The notes beneath the pieces are model-generated. The model was not told where the DNA came from. It did no database searches and worked only from the letters and a program-made list of their open reading frames with translations. Shown here one piece after another: positions 59,601 through 64,000 of a stretch of 64,000 nt of DNA; within the stretch, counting starts at the first letter, position 1, and each line of letters starts with the position of its first letter. The DNA is from Leptasterias polaris (lineage: Eukaryota > Echinodermata > Asteroidea > Forcipulatida > Asteriidae), in NCBI GenBank assembly GCA_037783415.1, contig JAZGTN010000002.1, positions 4,526,001-4,590,000 on the forward strand. The letters run 5' to 3'. The position numbers and the translations under genes were made by a program.

Positions 59601-60372
59601 GCTTCGAAGGGGCCAGAGGCACCATTGTACCCTTTGTAATCGGGATCGAAAACGACATCGAATTCGACCATGAGAGACGAGAACAGTGCTCTGGTGTCCT
59701 TGGGCAGATTGTTTTCGGGATCCAAGCTGACGGAGTGTGAATGGCGTTGAGTGGTGATAGGGCGGGTCTTGGGAGTGACACGAGTGGGCACAGTTTGTTG
59801 TGGCACATCGGATGACTGAGAAGGGGTGAAGACAGGGCGAACCTGAATTGGGGATGCGAATCCTGCCAGCCACACTAGTAATGATGTCAGGTAGAAGCCA
59901 AACCGATGACTGGATGTTTGGCAGTAGTCGTGTCAGTGCGGGGCTCAAGAGCGAAAGTGTCATCCAGATTTGACATGTCGTCGGGTAATGTCAGTTCAAT
60001 GAAGTCTCCTGGCCAAACCGTCGTAGAAGCAGAGGGCGCACGTAGTACATGTGCATGTCGTATGGCATTGCGTGATGAGGGATCCTTGGGTGAGCCATAC
60101 GTTATGGTGGAACCATCATTGAGGGAGATAAGGCGCTTGGCGGGGCGGATCGCTATGTCATTCTCTGCCATGAATGGGGTACCACCGAGGATGTCAACAT
60201 CAAGATTATCAACAACCAGGCCCTCGAACAGGAAAGTATGGTTGTCGCGAGTGAGTGTGAGTCGTGTCTCACCCGCAATGGTGAGGGGTGAGGATCCATC
60301 GGCCTGATGAGCAGATTGGGAGCTCTCGGTAATGTGAGCACCAAGGCGCTTTGCTGTGGAAGCACGTATCAT
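56621..60372 (-). pseudogene. Retrotransposon Pol, broken into several frames
   Basis: Protease flap and C-terminal part: 60,372-59,887 (DILGGTPFM). Reverse transcriptase: 59,875-58,620 in two frames, with [13 protein letters not shown] and [10 protein letters not shown]. RNase H: 58,650-58,300. Integrase: about 57,950-57,300, with an H-H-C-C finger (HIQLDHPSSHQL ... CQQC) and a D,D-E core. It ends in a Pro/Ser-rich tail at 56,621. Frame breaks lie near 60,390 (in the protease active-site motif), near 59,228 (in a run of G on the minus strand) and near 58,615 (RNase H). This copy could not make its own polyprotein unless some breaks are assembly errors. Confidence 0.82.
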
Positions 60373-61511
60373 ATTGCCAGTGGCTCGCTATCGATGGTGA
60401 CGCGGGTGGTATGGTGGCCGTAAAACATGTCCATGTAGGGAGATTGACGAATCTGGACTCGAAATGCAGCAGGGGGCTCGATATGGGGAGTGGAGATGGA
60501 GGTGCATGTATCCCCTTCATGATCCGACTCAATTTCTGGAGATTGGTCATCGAATATGTCGGCAACCTGTCGGGCTCTCACGATGTACTTACGGTCATGT
60601 TCTGGTAAGTATGTACATTCACTAAGGAAGTGTCGGGTGTCACTCCGGCCCACTTGCTTGCAGAGGGGGCATGTCTTCTGGAAACGAGTAGGACGAGGCT
60701 TCGTGTTGTGGGGGAACCGGCTGCTGTGGGCAGAGGGAAAGGGGGCAGCACGAGGTGTTGTCGGTGGGCGTGTTGCAAAGGCTCGCATCGCCTTAGCGTC
60801 GTCGCTGTTATGCACCTCGTCCAGCAGTGAGTCCAAGGCCTGGGAAATTTCCGGTTTGATGGAGGCTAAAGTGCGTGAGCGTAACTCAGTACCGTATCTC
60901 TGTTTCACAAACTTCGGCAGACTAGGGTGTATCAGGCGGAGCCAGGTAAGGACAACAAAATTCTCAAGGGAAGGTGAAAGCTCCTCGTCGTCGGTGAACT
61001 CTTCCCCATGGTGGGAAATTCCACCATTGCAATGGAGTAAATTGTCCTCAACAAATGCCATGAGGCGCTGATACAGGTCCTCAGGGCGTTCGTCCTGTTT
61101 TAGGCGGATTTCTGCAAAGTCGAGCAAGTGGGCACCAGTTGATTGGAAGCCGTAATTGAGGCGAATCACTTGCCAAATGTTCGAGATGGACGTAGATGAT
61201 TTGAGAATGGTGTTTCTTGAGATGACAGGGCAATAATCTGCAATCTGACCCAGCATGAGCTCAAGCATATTGGATTTCTGGTGAGCTGTTTTGCGTTGGG
61301 GCAGGGGGATGTCATCGGTGTCATCAGAGAATCCATGGAGGGGGGTGCTTTTTGACTTTTTCTCCCACTGACAGCCATCAAGCAGATATGGTGCAAAATT
61401 CTGGTCGAGGGAGAGGGTGTACTGCAGATTTTGACGCCAATTTTCGAACGAGTTTACTGTTTCAATTTTGCTCAAGCACCACTGTTTCGGTGCACGATGT
61501 GTGGTCGCCAT
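60369..61511 (-). CDS. Retrotransposon Gag with zinc knuckle
   Basis: About 380 residues from the ATG at 61,511 (MATTHRAPKQWCLSK). The middle part is a capsid-like helical region (AEIRLKQDERPEDLYQRL, a pattern typical of retrotransposon gag). It is followed by an atypical C-x2-C-x9-H-x4-C zinc knuckle (CPLCKQ...HFLSEC). The frame ends at a TGA inside the start of the protease, where the active-site Asp-Ser is visible but the rest of the motif continues in another frame. Confidence 0.8.
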   Translation of the reverse strand: MATTHRAPKQWCLSKIETVNSFENWRQNLQYTLSLDQNFAPYLLDGCQWEKKSKSTPLHGFSDDTDDIPLPQRKTAHQKSNMLELMLGQIADYCPVISRNTILKSSTSISNIWQVIRLNYGFQSTGAHLLDFAEIRLKQDERPEDLYQRLMAFVEDNLLHCNGGISHHGEEFTDDEELSPSLENFVVLTWLRLIHPSLPKFVKQRYGTELRSRTLASIKPEISQALDSLLDEVHNSDDAKAMRAFATRPPTTPRAAPFPSAHSSRFPHNTKPRPTRFQKTCPLCKQVGRSDTRHFLSECTYLPEHDRKYIVRARQVADIFDDQSPEIESDHEGDTCTSISTPHIEPPAAFRVQIRQSPYMDMFYGHHTTRVTIDSEPLAI

Positions 61512-61862
61512 GTTACAGCAAAATACCTCAGGAGGGTGCAAAATATAGTATATGGTACGATCAGTCAAATGTATGTTAACTGTACGGCTGCTCACCTGTA
61601 ACGTGAAATACCACGTTGTGTTGAAGCGGTGTCGATTGTCGACTAAAAACGGCAATTTATGTCACCTTTATGGAAGCGAGGGACATCTCAGAATGCTGCC
61701 ACCACGCCAGTAAGAGGAGAAGGACGCAACAACACAATGTAGCTTACAGCAGAATACCGATATAACTAACTCAAAGGTACTTTTAAAACGTTACTACAGT
61801 AAAATGGCGACGTAAACAAAAGGTAAAGGCACCACGAGAGGGCGCTATAACAACAACTGGCG

Positions 61863-62261
61863 ATCTGTAACATCAAAAAAATTGCAGAAACTGTTGTGCA
61901 CCCGCTGCTGGGTTGCACTTTTTAAGGGGTCAGAATTTCAATAACATGTAGTTGTGTCATTATTTATGTTTTGCAAGCAGCTTTGACTTGCAGTTTGGAT
62001 TTTCTATTTCAATTTGACTCCACACAAAATGTTTGGGGTGAAACTGAAGTGACACCCCCTCCCCAAATGGGATCAGGGCACTATAGCACTCGACTCCACA
62101 CTGATGCTAAAAATAGAAGCTTAGCACCCGGATCCAAGACAATGTGTCAAATCTCACTATCGTATGCGCATGCATACGTCCAAGATGTATGTTTTTTTGC
62201 TTGTACTGGTCGTCTAGTACTACGGTACTGCGGTCTGGAGTGCCGATGATGCGGTGATTGC
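61863..62261. other. Intronic, nothing recognised
   Basis: FERM gene intron sequence; no repeat, exon or RNA gene identified. Confidence 0.4.
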
Positions 62262-62616
62262 TTAAAGGCCCTGTACACTATTGGTAAGATCGAAAAACAC
62301 AAATGTTCACAGATTCACACATAACTTACATGATATAAAGTAAGTAATGGTAGAAAGGGTTCCTTAAAATATTTCTGCCTAAAATGCTATCGTTTCTGAG
62401 AAATGAGTAGAACAATAGTTTTTATCACTCGTGATAATAAACTCGATGTTTGAAAAACAGAAAACACATAAGGTCTCTGTTCACTATTTTCTCGTGACCT
62501 CGATGACCAATTGAGCTCAAACTTTCACAGGTTTGTTTGTTCATGCAATATGTTGAATCACACAAAATGTGGACACTGATTTTGAGCTGTTACCAAAAGT
62601 ATACAATGCCTTTAAG
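62262..62616. repeat. Dispersed TTAA-type repeat, copy 2
   Basis: Bounded by TTAAAGGCCCTGTACACTA and ATACAATGCCTTTAA. It is the inverted partner of 21,085-21,375. Confidence 0.75.
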
Positions 62617-62674
62617 TGGTGGCATATTGTCTGTCACTGCAGCCGGGTATTTGAAGCAAAAGTGACGTCACTAA

Positions 62675-62830
62675 TTTATTTATTTATTTATTTTGGTTTA
62701 AAAATACAAAACATGGTTCGTAGCATTACAACTTAATACTAAAAATGACATGCTTACAAATTAAGTATTACAAAGACAATAACAAATCAAAAACCCGGCC
62801 AGCCAGATAAGAAATAACCCATAATTACTT
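62675..62830 (-). repeat. Retroposon tail with (TTTA)n
   Basis: A (ATTT)n run at 62,675-62,695 followed by A-rich low-complexity sequence, as left by a minus-strand LINE or SINE 3' end. The family is not recognised. Confidence 0.35.
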
Positions 62831-62979
62831 TGAGAAAAAAAAAATTTGACTTTAGCGAAAGTGAAAGTTATCGTGCAGTGAAAAAGAAAAACAAGATGCG
62901 GAGTATTATAACTTTAAGCTGTGTTACAAGAGGCCTCTGGTTTTGTGTGTGTGTTTTTGTTGTACTGTTTAAAAAATAT

Positions 62980-63615
62980 AAGTGTCCAATATTGAGAATA
63001 CTGTGGTAGATTCAAGATTGTATCATCATCACAAGTGTCCAATATTGAGAATACTGTGGTAGATTCAAGATTGTATCATCATCACAAGTGTCCAATATTG
63101 AGAATACTGTGGTAGATTCAAGATTGTATCATCATCACAAGTGTCCAATATTGAGAATACTGTGGTAGATTCAAGATTGTATCATCATCACAAGTGTCCA
63201 ATATTGAGAATACTGTGGTAGATTCAAGATTGTATCATCATCACAAGTGTCCAATATTAAGAATACTGTGGTAGATTCAAGATTGTATCATCATCACAAG
63301 TGTCCAATATTGAGAATACTGTGGTAGATTCAAGATTGTATCATCATCACAAGTGTCCAATATTGAGAATACTGTGGTAGATTCAAGATTGTATCATCAT
63401 CACATGTGTCCAATATTGAGAATACTGTGGTAGATTCAAGATTGTATCATCATCACATGTGTCCAATATTGAGAATACTGTGGTAGATTCAAGATTGTAT
63501 CATCATCACAAGTGTCCAATATTGAGAATACTGTGGTAGATTCAAGATTGTATCATCATCACAAGTGTCCAATATTGAGAATACTGTGGTAGATTCAAGA
63601 TTGTATCATCATCAC
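62980..63615. repeat. Satellite array, 12 x 53 bp
   Basis: Exactly twelve units of 53 bp, each with 'aagtgtccaatattgagaat' and 'tagattcaagattgtatcat'. Only a few variants occur: one 'attaag' and two adjacent units with 'catgtgtcc'. The near identity implies recent expansion or homogenisation. There are no spacers. Confidence 0.95.
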
Positions 63616-64000
63616 AAGTGCATGTAAGGTTTTATATTTTTTTGTTTTTTAAGTAAAGCAATATTCATTACCCTTTCATTGAAGACTCAATAACAGACCT
63701 GGAATTACACAGAGGCCATGGCCTCTGTTGCCCAGGTCTTGGCCTTGGTGCCCCTTCAAAAGTTAAACCGGATCCCACAGACTTTAGGATTTTCTGAAGG
63801 AAGTGCCCTTAAGGAGGCTTTGTAAAATGAAAATGGCCTTGCCCTCTCAAAGATGAAATTCCAGGCCCGCAACAGAGTGCTATTGTACCTGCTGAGTAAT
63901 AATCGTAGAAATTCTTGTGTTTGTTTCACAATGTAAAGGTTGCAACCAGCAAGATATTTTGTTTTGTCCAAGTGAACACTTTTATTTAACTTGGCTGCGG
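63616..64000. other. Right edge, nothing recognised
   Basis: FERM gene intron sequence. A weak inverted pair around 'gaccttggaattacac' and 'gaaattccaggcc' (63,700-63,870) may be a decayed MITE. Confidence 0.3.

Larger units (their letters stand above)
56113..61862 (-). mobile_element. Ty3/Gypsy-like LTR retrotransposon, full length, frameshifted
   Basis: Direct repeats of 168 bp (56,113-56,280) and 158 bp (61,705-61,862) flank gag and pol on the minus strand. The repeats are nearly identical apart from a deletion of about 12 bp and a 3-bp indel, so insertion was recent. Their termini are CGCCAGT...ACTGGCG, not the usual TG...CA. A candidate primer-binding site, TGGTGGCAGC, follows the 5' LTR directly. 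Order is gag, protease, RT, RNase H, integrase. Only ATC is shared at the outer flanks. It lies antisense in the FERM gene's first intron. Confidence 0.88.

Noticed and set aside
62980..63615. CRISPR-like array
   Set aside because: The units are contiguous with no unique spacers, and the genome is eukaryotic.

Overview
This is animal nuclear DNA: A+T-rich, genes split by GT-AG introns, and a dense load of eukaryotic transposable elements. I infer an echinoderm, probably a sea star. The reasons are the mosaic LDLa/TSP1 serine protease, the style of the major vault protein gene, ISL2EU-type and Penelope elements, and palindromic TTAA-flanked repeats that I associate from memory with asteroid genomes. 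The species is not established.

Layout. (1) 504-9213, minus: the 3' part of a multi-exon gene for an LDLa x5 - TSP1 - trypsin-like protease. Its last exon lies off the left edge, and a decayed Penelope element sits in one intron. (2) 10.3-20.0 kb: a tandem segmental duplication. Copy A holds an intact two-exon gene for a secreted tocopherol-cyclase-like protein; copy B keeps only the 3' part of its second exon. (3) 22,308-29,804: a 7.5-kb ISL2EU-like DNA transposon with long inverted repeats, a spliced SAP-SWIM-YqaJ nuclease gene and a convergent THAP-DDE transposase gene. (4) 29,830-36,959: a second large element with about 1.06-kb inverted repeats, a 6-bp target duplication and self-complementary satellite arrays inside the repeats. 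It contains an exon resembling the cytoplasmic zinc ('ballast') domain of P2X7. (5) 38,625-51,254, plus: the complete major vault protein gene, 14 coding exons and 858 codons, with MITEs and SINEs in its introns and a long 3' UTR. (6) 53,913-53,993, plus: the first coding exon of a FERM-family (ezrin/radixin/moesin/merlin) gene. No further exon is visible, so its first intron appears to run past the right edge and contains a frameshifted Ty3/Gypsy-like retrotransposon (56,113-61,862, minus) and a 12 x 53-bp satellite.

Host genes supported here are the protease, the tocopherol-cyclase-like gene, MVP and the FERM gene. They are not obviously linked in function. Most of the rest is mobile DNA, often nested: a TTAA-flanked element inside another MITE, MITEs inside inverted repeats, and a MITE inside a SINE. 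Exon boundaries were set by reading splice signals and frame continuity by eye; no alignment or database search was run.
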